A stretch of 64,000 nt of DNA from Pseudonocardia alaniniphila (GCF_022524485.1 NZ_JAKXMK010000017.1:172721-236720); one strand, 5' to 3'; positions 26,105 to 35,124 are shown, counted from the stretch's first letter. Notes: generated by a model not told the origin, from the sequence alone. Numbers and translations are program-made.

Positions 26105-26461
26105 ATGAGCATCTCCGACGCCGTCCCAGCTCCCGCAGCGCCGATGACCTTTCTCGTGGACGGGGCCATGACCGGCCAGTTCGAGGGCCGCGACCACGGC
26201 GGCACCGTCTCCGTCATCCTCGTCAGCACCGACCAGCCAGGGGCCGGGCCTGCGCTGCACCAGCACCCCTACGACGAGACGTTCGTGGTGCATGGTGGCG
26301 AGGCGGAGTTCACCGTGGCCGGCCGGGTGCAGGTCGTCCGTTCAGGCCAGGTCGTCGTCGTCCCGCCGATGACCCCGCACAAGTTCACCAACATCGGCAC
26401 CGCGCGGTTGGTGATGACCAACATCCACGCGAACGATCACTTCATCACGGAGTGGCTGTAG
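26105..26461 (+). CDS. Single-domain cupin
   Basis: 118 residues from ATG 26105 (GTG 26084 would add seven). The two cupin motifs are clear: GPALHQHPYDETFVVHGGEAEF with the metal-binding His-His-Glu and VVVVPPMTPHKFTNIG with the final His. Small cupins of this kind act as isomerases, dioxygenases or binding proteins; activity unknown. It lies between the regulator and the aminotransferase operator. Confidence 0.8.
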   Translation: MSISDAVPAPAAPMTFLVDGAMTGQFEGRDHGGTVSVILVSTDQPGAGPALHQHPYDETFVVHGGEAEFTVAGRVQVVRSGQVVVVPPMTPHKFTNIGTARLVMTNIHANDHFITEWL

Positions 26462-26490
26462 CAGCGCTCCCGGATTCCGGGCGGGGGGAC

Positions 26491-26520
26491 TATGCTCCCT
26501 GATTGTCGACAATTGACAAT
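26491..26520 (+). promoter_or_regulatory. Aminotransferase promoter with ATTGTCGACAAT operator
   Basis: A perfect 12-bp palindrome ATTGTCGACAAT (26502-26513) overlaps a second shorter one, ATTGACAAT (26512-26520). A TATGCT -10-like box lies at 26491-26496, placing the palindrome over the expected start of transcription. The core matches the site at 23204-23215 except for one base. GAGGAG at 26525-26530 is the ribosome site of the aminotransferase. Confidence 0.68.
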
Positions 26521-26535
26521 CCTTGAGGAGGGCGC

Positions 26536-27789
26536 ATGGCTCAGCTGTCCCCGGCTCTGACGCAGGCCACACCGGTGCTGGCAGCCCGAGGTGAGGGCGT
26601 CCATCTGATCGACACGGAGGGGCGTCGCTACCTGGACTTCACGGCCGGCATCGGCGTCACCAGCACGGGCCACTGCCATCCCCGTGTGGTTGCGGCGGCT
26701 CAGGAGCAGGTGGCCACCCTCATCCACGGCCAGTACACGACCGTCATGCACCAGCCGCTGCTGCGGCTCGCAGAGCGCCTGGGAGACGTGCTGCCGGCAG
26801 GACTGGACAGCCTGTTCTTCGCGAACTCGGGCAGCGAGGCGGTCGAGGCGTCGGTGCGGCTGGCCCGCCAGGCCACCGGCAGGCCGCTGATCGTCGCCTT
26901 CGAGGGCGGCTTCCACGGGCGCACGATGGGCGCGGCCGCGCTCACGACGTCCGGAGCGAAGATCCGGGCCGGCATCGGGCCCATGATGGGCGGCGTCGAG
27001 TTCGCCCCGTTCCCCTATGCCTTCCGCTACGGCTGGAACGAGGAGGAGACCGTCGCGTTCTGCCTGCGTGAGCTCGACCGGCTTCTCGTCACGGCGGCCC
27101 CCGCTGCCGACGTCGCGGCCTTCCTGGTCGAGCCGGTGCTCGGGGAGGGCGGTTACGTGCCCACCCCACCCGCCTTCCTCGCCGGCCTGCGGGAACGGGC
27201 CGACGCACGCGGGATCCTGCTGATCGCCGACGAGGTGCAGACCGGTTTCGGCCGGACCGGCCGGTTCTGGGGCCACGAGCACACGCCGGGCGTCCGTCCC
27301 GACATCCTGATCACGGCGAAAGGCCTCGCCAGCGGCTTCCCGCTCTCCGGGATCGCGGCCTCCACCGAGCTCATGAGCAAGGCGTGGCCGGGCTCGCAGG
27401 GCGGCACGTACGGCGGCAACGCGGTGGCCTGCGCCGCGGCGCTCGCCACCATCGACGTGATCGAGGAGGAGGGTCTCGTCGCCAACGCCGCCGAGCAGGG
27501 GGTGCGCCTGCTGGAGGGCGCACGCAAGGTGGCTGCCGACCACACACGGGTCGCCGACGTCCGCGGACTGGGCCTCATGGTGGGCAACGAGTTCTGCACG
27601 CCGGATGGCTCGCCCGACACCGCCGCCGCCACCCGTGCCCATGCCGCGGCCGCCGAGCTCGGGCTGCTGCTGCTGACGTGTGGGCCGTACGCGAACGTTG
27701 TACGGATGATCCCGCCGCTGATCGTCACCGCCGCGCAGGTCGACGACGCGATCGGGATGTGGGCTGAGGCGCTGCGCGCCGCCGCGTAG
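26536..27789 (+). CDS. Class III PLP aminotransferase
   Basis: 417 residues. Features of the 4-aminobutyrate/acetylornithine aminotransferase class: ANSGSEAVEASVRLAR, FEGGFHGRTMGA, Asp232 in IADEVQTGFGRTG and the Schiff-base Lys262 in ITAKGLASGFPLSG. It transfers the omega-amino group of a beta- or gamma-amino acid. Under its own GntR-type operator it probably belongs to the same catabolic regulon as the racemase-fold genes. The true amine donor is not visible from sequence. Confidence 0.9.
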   Translation: MAQLSPALTQATPVLAARGEGVHLIDTEGRRYLDFTAGIGVTSTGHCHPRVVAAAQEQVATLIHGQYTTVMHQPLLRLAERLGDVLPAGLDSLFFANSGSEAVEASVRLARQATGRPLIVAFEGGFHGRTMGAAALTTSGAKIRAGIGPMMGGVEFAPFPYAFRYGWNEEETVAFCLRELDRLLVTAAPAADVAAFLVEPVLGEGGYVPTPPAFLAGLRERADARGILLIADEVQTGFGRTGRFWGHEHTPGVRPDILITAKGLASGFPLSGIAASTELMSKAWPGSQGGTYGGNAVACAAALATIDVIEEEGLVANAAEQGVRLLEGARKVAADHTRVADVRGLGLMVGNEFCTPDGSPDTAAATRAHAAAAELGLLLLTCGPYANVVRMIPPLIVTAAQVDDAIGMWAEALRAAA

Positions 27790-27799
27790 CGTTTCCTGC

Positions 27800-28852
27800 A
27801 TGTGTGACGAACATGGGGGTCCGGCGGAGGCGCTCGCTGCCGCTCCGCGGCTCGCCGAGGGAGCCGCGGTCGATCCGATCGCGCTGCAGCCGGTGGACGA
27901 GGTGCGGATCACCACGCTCGTCGACAACATGTTCGACGCACTGCTGGGCAGCGACGAGCGGGTTTCCCGGGTGAGCCCTGGTCTCGCCTGGGAGCCCGCC
28001 GCACAGTTCGAGGGCAGCCGCACCGACCCGGGCCTGCGTGCCGAGCACGGGTTCGCCGCGCTCGTCACGGTGCGCCGTGGCACGAGCACCACCACCCTGC
28101 TGTTCGACACCGGGCTGAGCGTCGACGGCATGGTCACCAATGCGTCGCGGATGGACATCGACCTGTCCGACGTGCACGGCGTGGTGCTCAGTCACGGCCA
28201 CTTCGACCACGCCGGGGGCCTGGTCGGGCTCGCCGGGCGGCGCGGGGCGCGGGCACTGCCGATGGTGCTGCACCCCGGCGCCTGGACGCGCAGACGGCTG
28301 TCCCTGCCGAACAACCACATCTTCGAGATGCCGACGCTGAGCAGGCGCGCCCTGGAAGGAGAGGGTTTCGAGGTGGTCGAGCGCCGGGAGCCGTCGCTGC
28401 TGGTCGACGACTGCGTGCTGATCACCGGGGAGGTCGACCGCACCACGGAGTACGAGCGCGGGATGCCGCCGCCCCACCAGGCGTGGACGGGTTCCGGCTG
28501 GGAGCACGACGCCCTGGTGCCGGACGACCAGGCTCTGGTGGTGAACGTCCGTGACCGCGGGCTCGTGGTGCTCACCGGCTGCGGGCACGCCGGCGCGATC
28601 AACATCGTGCGGCACGCGCAACGGCTCACCGGGGTGGACCGCCTGCACGCGCTGCTCGGCGGCCTGCACCTGAGCGGCCCGTTCTTCGAGCCGGTGATCC
28701 CGCCGACGGTCGCCGCGCTCATCGAGCTGGCCCCGGCGATGGTGGCGCCGGGCCACTGCACGGGCTGGCGGGCGCAGCACGCGCTGGCCGCGGCGTTGCC
28801 CGACGCCTGGCTGCCGAGCAGCAGCGGAAGCACGTACCGCCTCGCGGCGTAA
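27800..28852 (+). CDS. Metallo-beta-lactamase-fold hydrolase
   Basis: 350 residues. The metal-binding motif is SHGHFDHAGG (His132, His134, Asp136, His137), with later ligands in TGCGHAGAIN and the APGHCTGW end. It resembles the methyltransferase/dihydropterin phosphate synthase-like branch of the fold (COG1237). The ATG lies 7 bases after TAGCGT (27787-27792), which spans the aminotransferase stop, so an internal leaderless transcript is possible. Substrate unknown. Confidence 0.83.
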   Translation: MCDEHGGPAEALAAAPRLAEGAAVDPIALQPVDEVRITTLVDNMFDALLGSDERVSRVSPGLAWEPAAQFEGSRTDPGLRAEHGFAALVTVRRGTSTTTLLFDTGLSVDGMVTNASRMDIDLSDVHGVVLSHGHFDHAGGLVGLAGRRGARALPMVLHPGAWTRRRLSLPNNHIFEMPTLSRRALEGEGFEVVERREPSLLVDDCVLITGEVDRTTEYERGMPPPHQAWTGSGWEHDALVPDDQALVVNVRDRGLVVLTGCGHAGAINIVRHAQRLTGVDRLHALLGGLHLSGPFFEPVIPPTVAALIELAPAMVAPGHCTGWRAQHALAAALPDAWLPSSSGSTYRLAA

Positions 28853-28865
28853 GCATCTCGGCAGC

Positions 28866-28881
28866 TGTGGTGTAGATCACA
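28866..28881 (+). promoter_or_regulatory. CRP/GlxR-like site before the MHS permease
   Basis: TGTGGTGTAGATCACA matches the TGTGANNTANNTCACA consensus of actinobacterial CRP/GlxR regulators at all fixed positions but one. It lies 43 bases upstream of the permease ATG, in a 71-bp intergenic gap. It could give cAMP-dependent control of substrate uptake. The motif is short enough to occur by chance. Confidence 0.5.
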
Positions 28882-28923
28882 CTTGCTCGGTTACGGTGGC
28901 GCTTCCACTCCGGGAGGTGCCCG

Positions 28924-30246
28924 ATGACCCGCAAGGACACCGCGGTGCCGATGCACCGGGTCGCGATCGCGTCGTTCGCGGGCACGACGATCGAGTTCTA
29001 CGACTTCTTCATCTACGGCACCGCCGCCGCTCTGGTGTTCGCGCCGGTGTTCTTCCCGGCGCTCGGGGCGGCAGCAGGCACGGTGGCTGCGTTCGCGACG
29101 TTCGGCGTCGCGTTCTTCTTCCGGCCGGTCGGCTCCATCCTCTTCGGCCACTTCGGCGACCGGCTCGGGCGCAAGCGCACCCTGGTCGCCACCCTGCTGC
29201 TGATGGGGCTGTCGACGTTCGCCATCGGCCTGCTGCCCTCCGCCGAGATGATCGGCGTGCTCGCGCCGGTCGTCCTCGTGGTGCTGCGTGCCCTGCAGGG
29301 TCTCGCCGTGGGCGGCGAGTGGGCGGGTGCCGCGTTGCTCACCACGGAGTACGCCCCCGCGCACAAGCGCGGGCTCTACAGCATGTTCCCGCAGCTGGGC
29401 CCGGGTATCGCGCTGGCGCTCTCCTCGGTGACCTTCCTCGCCACCACTCTCACCCTGAGCCCGGAGGCGTTCCGGGAGTGGGGCTGGCGGCTTCCGTTCC
29501 TGATCAGCATCCTGCTTGTCGCCGTCGGGCTCTACATCCGGCTGAAGGTCGACGAGACGCCGGTGTTCCGTCAGGTCGAGTCACGCAACGAACAGGTGCG
29601 CCTGCCGTTCGCGACGGCGCTGCGCCACCAGTGGCGCGAGGTCCTGCTGACCGGCGGCACGCTGACCATGATCTTCGCGTTCTTCTACATCGGCTCGGTG
29701 TACCTCATGAGCTATGCGAGCTCCACCCCTGGTCACGGTGTGCTCGGGCTCTCCCGGCCGACGGTGCTCGTCGGCGCCCTGATCGGCGCTCTCGTGTTCG
29801 CCGCGACGTGTGTGCTCTCGGCGTTGTGGTCAGACCGGTACGGCAGGCGGCGCGTGATCCTCGTCGGCAACGTGCTGGCCGTGGTGGCCGGGCCGCTGGC
29901 CTTCGTGATCATGCAGCCGGGCAACGCCGTGTCCTTCGTGGCCGGGATGGTGCTGCTGATGGTGGTGGTCGGCATCCCCTACGGGCCCGCCGCCGCCTAC
30001 CTGCCGGAGATCTTTGCCGCCCGGTACCGCTACACCGGGGCCGGGATGGGCTACAACCTCGCGGGGATCGTCGGCGGCGCCATTCCGCTGATCGTGGCGC
30101 CGCCGCTGACCGCGGCGTTCGGTGGCATCGGTGTCGGGATCTACCTGGCAGCACTGGGCCTGCTCAGCGTGCTGTGCGTCCTCGTCCTTCCCGAGACGAA
30201 GGACGAGGTGTTGGACGGCACGGTGCCGGCATCTGCTCCGGTCTGA
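28924..30246 (+). CDS. MHS-family MFS permease
   Basis: 440 residues with about twelve membrane helices, behind GGGAGG. IASFAGTTIEFYDFFIYG at the N-terminus, GDRLGRKRTL between helices 2 and 3, and LQGLAVGGEWAGA are typical of the metabolite:H+ symporter group (shikimate, proline/betaine, citrate or alpha-ketoglutarate uptake). It ends the catabolic block and converges on mrp with a 3-base gap. The substrate is probably the acid degraded by the neighbours. Confidence 0.9.
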   Translation: MTRKDTAVPMHRVAIASFAGTTIEFYDFFIYGTAAALVFAPVFFPALGAAAGTVAAFATFGVAFFFRPVGSILFGHFGDRLGRKRTLVATLLLMGLSTFAIGLLPSAEMIGVLAPVVLVVLRALQGLAVGGEWAGAALLTTEYAPAHKRGLYSMFPQLGPGIALALSSVTFLATTLTLSPEAFREWGWRLPFLISILLVAVGLYIRLKVDETPVFRQVESRNEQVRLPFATALRHQWREVLLTGGTLTMIFAFFYIGSVYLMSYASSTPGHGVLGLSRPTVLVGALIGALVFAATCVLSALWSDRYGRRRVILVGNVLAVVAGPLAFVIMQPGNAVSFVAGMVLLMVVVGIPYGPAAAYLPEIFAARYRYTGAGMGYNLAGIVGGAIPLIVAPPLTAAFGGIGVGIYLAALGLLSVLCVLVLPETKDEVLDGTVPASAPV

Positions 30247-30249
30247 GGG

Positions 30250-31401
30250 CTACTGCTTGCGGACCGGGCTGATGTTCAGGCTCATTCCCGCGAGCCCGCG
30301 CGCACGCGTGGTGAGCCTGTCGGCCACCCCGCGCAGGGCCACGGCCGCCGGTGACTCCGGCTCGGACAGCACGATCGGGGTGCCGGAGTCGCCGCATTCG
30401 CGCAGGCGCGTCTCCAAAGGCACCTGACCGAGCAGCGGTACCGGGGCGCCCAGGGTGCGGGTGAGGGAGTCGGCCACCGTCTGGCCGCCGCCTGCACCGA
30501 AGACCTCCATGCGGGTGCCGTCCGGAAGCTCCATCCACGACATGTTCTCGACGACGCCGGCGAGCCGCTGGCGGGTCTGCAGGGCGATCGACCCAGCCCG
30601 CTCGGCCACCTCGGCCGCAGCCATCTGCGGTGTGGTGACCACGAGCAGCTCCGCGTTCGGCACGAGCTGGGCCGTGGAGATCGCGATGTCACCCGTGCCG
30701 GGCGGCAGGTCGAGCAGCAGGACGTCGAGGTCGCCCCAGAACACGTCGGCGAGGAACTGCTGCAGCGCGCGGTGCAGCATCGGGCCGCGCCACACCACGG
30801 CGTCGTTGCCAGGGGTGAACATGCCGATCGAGATGACCTTCACGCCGTGGGACTGCGGCGGCATGATCATGTTCTCGACCTTGGTGGGCCGCGCGGACGT
30901 GCCGAGCATCCGGGGCACCGAGTGGCCGTAGATGTCGGCGTCGACCACACCGACGGAGAGGCCCTTGGCCGCCATCGCAGCCGCCAGGTTGACGGTGACG
31001 GACGACTTGCCGACGCCGCCCTTGCCGGAAGCCACGCAGTAGACGCGGGTGAGCGAGCCGGGCTGCGCGAACGGGATGACCGGCTCGGCGGAGTCGCCGC
31101 GCAGGCCGCGGCGCAGCTGGGTGCGCTGCTCGTCGTTCATCACGTCGAGCTCGACGTCGACACCGGTGATGCCCTCGACGGCGGACACCGCTGCGGTGAC
31201 CCGCTTGGTGATCGTGTCGCGCATCGGACAGCCCGCGACGGTGAGGTACACCCCGATCTGCGCACGACCGTCGGCGAGCACCACGACGCTTTTCACCATG
31301 CCGAGCTCGGTGATCGGGCGGTGGATCTCCGGGTCGTCGACGGTGGCGAGCGCCGCATGCACGGCCTGCTCGGTGGTGGTGGTGTTGCCGGTGGTGGACA
31401 T
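30250..31401 (-). CDS. mrp: Mrp/NBP35 iron-sulfur carrier ATPase
   Basis: 383 residues from ATG 31401. An N-terminal MIP18-like domain (about 10-95, with LTVAGCPMRDTI) precedes the ParA-type ATPase: deviant Walker A SGKGGVGKSS (125-134), VDADIYGHSVPRML and LLDLPPGTGD. The CxxC usually found before the FG-GGG segment is absent (MELPDGTRMEVFGAGGG), as in mycobacterial Rv1229c, so cluster binding must differ. It probably delivers Fe-S clusters to apoproteins. It marks the return to conserved gene order. Confidence 0.92.
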   Translation of the reverse strand: MSTTGNTTTTEQAVHAALATVDDPEIHRPITELGMVKSVVVLADGRAQIGVYLTVAGCPMRDTITKRVTAAVSAVEGITGVDVELDVMNDEQRTQLRRGLRGDSAEPVIPFAQPGSLTRVYCVASGKGGVGKSSVTVNLAAAMAAKGLSVGVVDADIYGHSVPRMLGTSARPTKVENMIMPPQSHGVKVISIGMFTPGNDAVVWRGPMLHRALQQFLADVFWGDLDVLLLDLPPGTGDIAISTAQLVPNAELLVVTTPQMAAAEVAERAGSIALQTRQRLAGVVENMSWMELPDGTRMEVFGAGGGQTVADSLTRTLGAPVPLLGQVPLETRLRECGDSGTPIVLSEPESPAAVALRGVADRLTTRARGLAGMSLNISPVRKQ

Positions 31402-31511
31402 CAGAGGTTCCGCTGCACCTTCCTGCGACTTTGCTTGCACGTGACCTTGCCACGACCGTTTCCATGTTACGTCTGTGCTGTTGCGGTGCGACGTCCGTAG
31501 CATCGTCCGCC

Positions 31512-32000
31512 GTGACGGACACCGCCGCCCACGCGCCGCCCGCCCAAACCCCTGCGCGGACGGGACGCCACTCACCCACCCGCGAGCAGCTCGACTCGTG
31601 GCGCACGTTCCTTCGGGCACACGCCACGATCACCCGCGCTCTGGAGACCGAGCTGGTAGCGGAGCAGAAGCTCTCGCTCGCGGCGTACGACGTGCTGGTG
31701 CAGCTCGCCGAGGCTCCCGACCGGCGGCTGCGGATGACGGAGCTTGCCGATGCCGTGCTCCTGTCGCGCTCCGGCGTGACGCGGCTGGTGGACAGGCTGG
31801 AGAAGTCCGGCCTGGTCGCGCGTTGCCCGGTGGAGAGCGACGGGCGCGGCGTCGCCGCCGAGCTCACCCAGGCCGGCCTGCTCCGCCTGCGCACGGCGTC
31901 GCGCACCCATCTCTACGGGATCGTGCGGTACTTCGTCGAGAAACTGGACGGTGAGGAGCTCGGCGCCCTGGAACGGATCAGTCGTCGGCTGGCTGAGTGA
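31512..32000 (+). CDS. MarR-family transcription regulator
   Basis: 162 residues from GTG 31512, 8 bases after TAGCAT (31498-31503), suggesting a leaderless mRNA. A MarR winged helix is clear: LSLAAYDVLVQLAEAP, the recognition helix LLSRSGVTRLVDRLEKSGLV and the basic wing PVESDGRGVAAELT. It is divergent from mrp and overlaps the end of the convergent DUF1003 gene by 23 bp. Target and ligand unknown. Confidence 0.88.
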   Translation: MTDTAAHAPPAQTPARTGRHSPTREQLDSWRTFLRAHATITRALETELVAEQKLSLAAYDVLVQLAEAPDRRLRMTELADAVLLSRSGVTRLVDRLEKSGLVARCPVESDGRGVAAELTQAGLLRLRTASRTHLYGIVRYFVEKLDGEELGALERISRRLAE

Positions 32001-32580
32001 CCGTGGCCGCGGCCCCATCGGTGTCCTGGCCACGCCGGGACCGATCCGTGCTCGTCCGGCCGGGGCGAGCCTTGTCGGGGCGAGCCTTGTCCGGCGCAGC
32101 CCTGTCCGGATGGGTCTTCCCGTTGATCCTGTCGGCGAGCCGCTCCAGCTCGCTACGCAGGTAGTCCCTGGTGGCCACCTCGCCCAACGCGATCCGCAGG
32201 GCGGCGAGCTCTCGCGCGAGGTACTCGGTGTCGGCTTTCGTCTGTGCCGCGCGAGCGCGGTCCTCCTCGAGTGACACGCGGTCACGGTCGTCCTGCCGGT
32301 TCTGCGCCAGCAGGATCAGGGGCGCCGCGTAGGCCGCCTGCGTGGAGAAGGCCAGGTTGAGCAGGATGAACGGGTAAGGGTCCCAGCGCCAGGCGACGGC
32401 GGAGAGGTTCAACGCGATCCACACGAGCACGATCAGGCTCTGGATCACGAGGAAACGGCCGGTGCCGAGGAAGCGGGCGATGCGCTCCGACAGCCGGGGG
32501 AACCAGTCCGGGTCGACCTCGAAGCGGGTCCTGCTGCTGCGCGGCTGGTCGAGCCTGCGGGACGTGATGATCTCAGGCAT
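31978..32580 (-). CDS. DUF1003 membrane protein (Rv1231c-like)
   Basis: 200 residues. The DUF1003 core has two membrane helices (about 43-62 and 70-90) with WIALNLSAVAWRWDPYPFILLNL, NLAFSTQAAYAAPLILLAQNRQ, then a charged helix. The last 50 residues are a disordered basic tail with a short DKARP repeat. Function unknown. It overlaps the MgtE/CBS gene start by 8 bases, and the pair matches Rv1231c-Rv1232c. Confidence 0.88.
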   Translation of the reverse strand: MPEIITSRRLDQPRSSRTRFEVDPDWFPRLSERIARFLGTGRFLVIQSLIVLVWIALNLSAVAWRWDPYPFILLNLAFSTQAAYAAPLILLAQNRQDDRDRVSLEEDRARAAQTKADTEYLARELAALRIALGEVATRDYLRSELERLADRINGKTHPDRAAPDKARPDKARPGRTSTDRSRRGQDTDGAAATVTQPADD

Positions 32581-33865
32581 CCGCCACCTCGGATTCAGCG
32601 TCGTCGGGCTCCCGGTCCGACGCCACGTCGGGGTCGTTCAGCCGGTCGCGCCAGTCGGGCGGGAGCAGGTGGTCGAGCACGTCGTCGACGGTGACGGCCC
32701 CGAGCAGGTGGTCCTCGCTGTCGACCACGGGCCCCGCCACCAGGTTGTACGCGGCGAAGTAGCGGGTGATCTCGCCGAGTGTCGCGTCCGGGGTGAGCCG
32801 CGCCAGCTCGGCGTCCACCACCCCGGCGACGAGCTCGGACGGAGGCTCCCGCAGCAGGCGCTGCGCGTGCACGCACCCCAGGTAGCGCCCTGTCGGGGTC
32901 TGGGAGGGGGAGCGGCAGACGAACACCATGCTCGCCAGCGCGGGCGGAATGTCGGGGTTGCGGATCCGGGCCAGTGCCTCGGCCACCGTGGCGTCCGGGC
33001 GCAGGATGATCGGTTCCGGGGTCATGAGACCACCCGCGGTGTCGGACGAGTACCTCATCAGCCTGAGCACGGGGGCCGACTCGTCGGGCTCCATCAGCGC
33101 CAGCAGCGCGTCGGCGTCGGCGTCGGGCAGCTCGTGCAGCAGGTCGGCGGCGTCGTCGGGTGACATCGCCTCGAGCACGTCGGCGGCGCGCTCGGAGTCG
33201 AGGTGCCCGAGCAGCTTGCGCTGCTCATGCTCGGACATCTCCTCGAACACGTCGGCGAGCCGTTCGTCGTCGAGGCCGTCGATCACCTCGTGCTGGCGTT
33301 TCGCGGGCAGCTCGGAGAGCGCGGTCGCGACGTCCGCGGGACGCATCGTCTCGAAAACGGCCAGGAGCCCGGCGGTGCCCTGCCGGTCCGAGAGCGACAG
33401 ACCGGTGACAGCGCTCCATTCCACGACCTGGACCGGTCCACGCCGGGCGAAGCCGTGGCGGCGCGCGCGCAAAGCGAGCCGCCCGACCACCCAGTCCCGC
33501 CTGCGGTTGGGCTCGATCGCGGCGTCGACGACGACGGCTTCCTCGCCGCTCTCGGCCAGCTTGACCGGGGCGTCGATCAACTGGCCGACGAGCAGCGTCT
33601 CGTTCGGGCGCTGGGCGAAGCGACGCAGGCTGACCCGCCCCGTGGCGAGTGTGACGGCGCTCGGGTCGATAGTGGTGACCCGCAGCATCGGGACGAAGAT
33701 CCGCCGCCTGGTGGCAAGCTCGACCACCATGCCGAGCACGCGCGGCGGGCCGGCATCGACGCGCAACGAGGCCACGAGGTCGCGCACCTTGCCGATGCGC
33801 TCGCCGTCGGGCCCGAAAACGGCCAGCCCGCTCAGGCGTGCGACGAAGATGCGTTCGGTGCTCAC
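32573..33865 (-). CDS. MgtE N-domain/CBS protein without a transport domain (Rv1232c-like)
   Basis: 430 residues from GTG 33865, 6 bases after TAGTCT (33877-33872). Two PRC-barrel-like segments (about 1-165) lead to an MgtE N-domain of helical repeats (about 170-280) and two CBS domains (about 285-405, with GGLMTPEPIIL and AYNLVAGPVVD). The membrane domain of the magnesium channel MgtE is missing, so it is probably a Mg2+ or nucleotide sensor. DUF1003 downstream may be its membrane partner. Confidence 0.88.
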   Translation of the reverse strand: MSTERIFVARLSGLAVFGPDGERIGKVRDLVASLRVDAGPPRVLGMVVELATRRRIFVPMLRVTTIDPSAVTLATGRVSLRRFAQRPNETLLVGQLIDAPVKLAESGEEAVVVDAAIEPNRRRDWVVGRLALRARRHGFARRGPVQVVEWSAVTGLSLSDRQGTAGLLAVFETMRPADVATALSELPAKRQHEVIDGLDDERLADVFEEMSEHEQRKLLGHLDSERAADVLEAMSPDDAADLLHELPDADADALLALMEPDESAPVLRLMRYSSDTAGGLMTPEPIILRPDATVAEALARIRNPDIPPALASMVFVCRSPSQTPTGRYLGCVHAQRLLREPPSELVAGVVDAELARLTPDATLGEITRYFAAYNLVAGPVVDSEDHLLGAVTVDDVLDHLLPPDWRDRLNDPDVASDREPDDAESEVADA

Positions 33866-34132
33866 AGGGAAAGACTAGGGCGGATTCCGGATCCCGTTTC
33901 GGTACGACGTGCTCTCGGTGCGTCTCGACAGGGCTCGAGTGCGTGGTCGAGCACCCCGGACCTGGCGCGGTGGGCTCGAATATTACGATTGGTAGACGGG
34001 CATAAGGCCTGCCGCCATCACATTTCGGCGGGTTTTGATTGCCGATCTCTTCGTCGACCGGCGTCGCCCGCGCTGTATTCGGCCCACCGGGCTTTCCGTC
34101 GGCGCCGGGCGGGCGTCGGCCAGACTGCACCC

Positions 34133-35005
34133 ATGATCCCCATGCGGTACGACGTGCTCGACGTCTTCACCGATGCCGCGTTCGCCGGCAACCCCCTCGC
34201 GGTGGTGCACGGCGGCGTCGACCTCTCGTCCGTTCAGATGCAGGCGATCGCCGCGGAGTTCGGCCTCTCGGAGACCGCGTTCCCGCTCCCGCCGACCACC
34301 GCAGAGGCCGACTACCGGCTGCGCATCTTCACGCCCGCGAAGGAGTTGCCCTTCGCAGGTCACCCCAGCGTGGGCGCGGCATGGCTGCTCGCGCAGAAGG
34401 GCCTCATCAGCACCGGCGACGTCGTGCAGGAGTGCGGGGCCGGGCTGCTGCCGGTGCACGTGGACACGCACGGTGCGCAGGTGAGCGGCGGCGCCCCCGT
34501 CGTCGGGCCGGTGCTGGACGGTGCGGCGCTCGCGGTCGCGGTCGGCCTGCGCCCCGAAGACGTCGAGCCCGGGGTGCCGGCCGGCGTGGCCGCGGCAGGC
34601 GTGCCCTACGCCGTTCTTCCCGTGCGCGCGGACGCCGTGGCGCGTGCCGTCGTGCCGAACCCCGCGGCCCTGCGCGAACTCGCATCGGATCTCGTGGGCG
34701 TCGCGGTCGTGTCCTACGACCGCACGGCCTGGCAGGCCCACATGCGGATGTTCGCCCCCGAAGCCGGCGTCACCGAGGACCCCGCCACGGGGTCGGCGGC
34801 CGTGGCGCTCGGTGTGTTCCTCGTCGACCGCGGGGTGCTCCCGGCCGACGGGCAGTCCGGCTTCCTCGTGGCGCAGGGAGCGGAGATCGGACGACCGTCG
34901 CACCTGGCGGTCGTCGTGCAGGCAGCCGGTGGTGTGGCGCAGGCGACGTCGGTGCGCGGCGGGGTGGTTGCCATCGCGCGTGGCGAGCTGCTCGCCCTTC
35001 CCTGA
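34133..35005 (+). CDS. PhzF-family isomerase/epimerase
   Basis: 290 residues from ATG 34133 (or 34142). A diaminopimelate-epimerase-like fold of two halves: DVFTDAAFAGNPLAVV at the start, FGLSETAFPLP with the catalytic Glu, FTPAKELPFAGHPSVGAAW and the second-half EDPATGSAAVALG. The reaction of most family members is unknown. The 267-bp upstream spacer has an unusually AT-rich stretch at about 33976-34040, possibly its promoter. It precedes the CoA-lyase by 119 bp. Confidence 0.9.
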   Translation: MIPMRYDVLDVFTDAAFAGNPLAVVHGGVDLSSVQMQAIAAEFGLSETAFPLPPTTAEADYRLRIFTPAKELPFAGHPSVGAAWLLAQKGLISTGDVVQECGAGLLPVHVDTHGAQVSGGAPVVGPVLDGAALAVAVGLRPEDVEPGVPAGVAAAGVPYAVLPVRADAVARAVVPNPAALRELASDLVGVAVVSYDRTAWQAHMRMFAPEAGVTEDPATGSAAVALGVFLVDRGVLPADGQSGFLVAQGAEIGRPSHLAVVVQAAGGVAQATSVRGGVVAIARGELLALP

Positions 35006-35124
35006 CGGGGGTCAGCCACCCGACCGGTGAGAACCGGATCACCCCACCCCGCACATCCGGCGGCGACGTGCCAGCATCGTCGGAACCCGGCCGTCTCGAT
35101 GCCGACGTCGACAAGGAGTCGCCC

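Noticed and set aside
33203..34132. Large N-terminal extension of the PhzF protein
   Set aside because: The frame is open upstream, but it lies over the opposite MgtE/CBS gene and has the composition of a shadow frame. PhzF proteins start at the ATG 34133 position.
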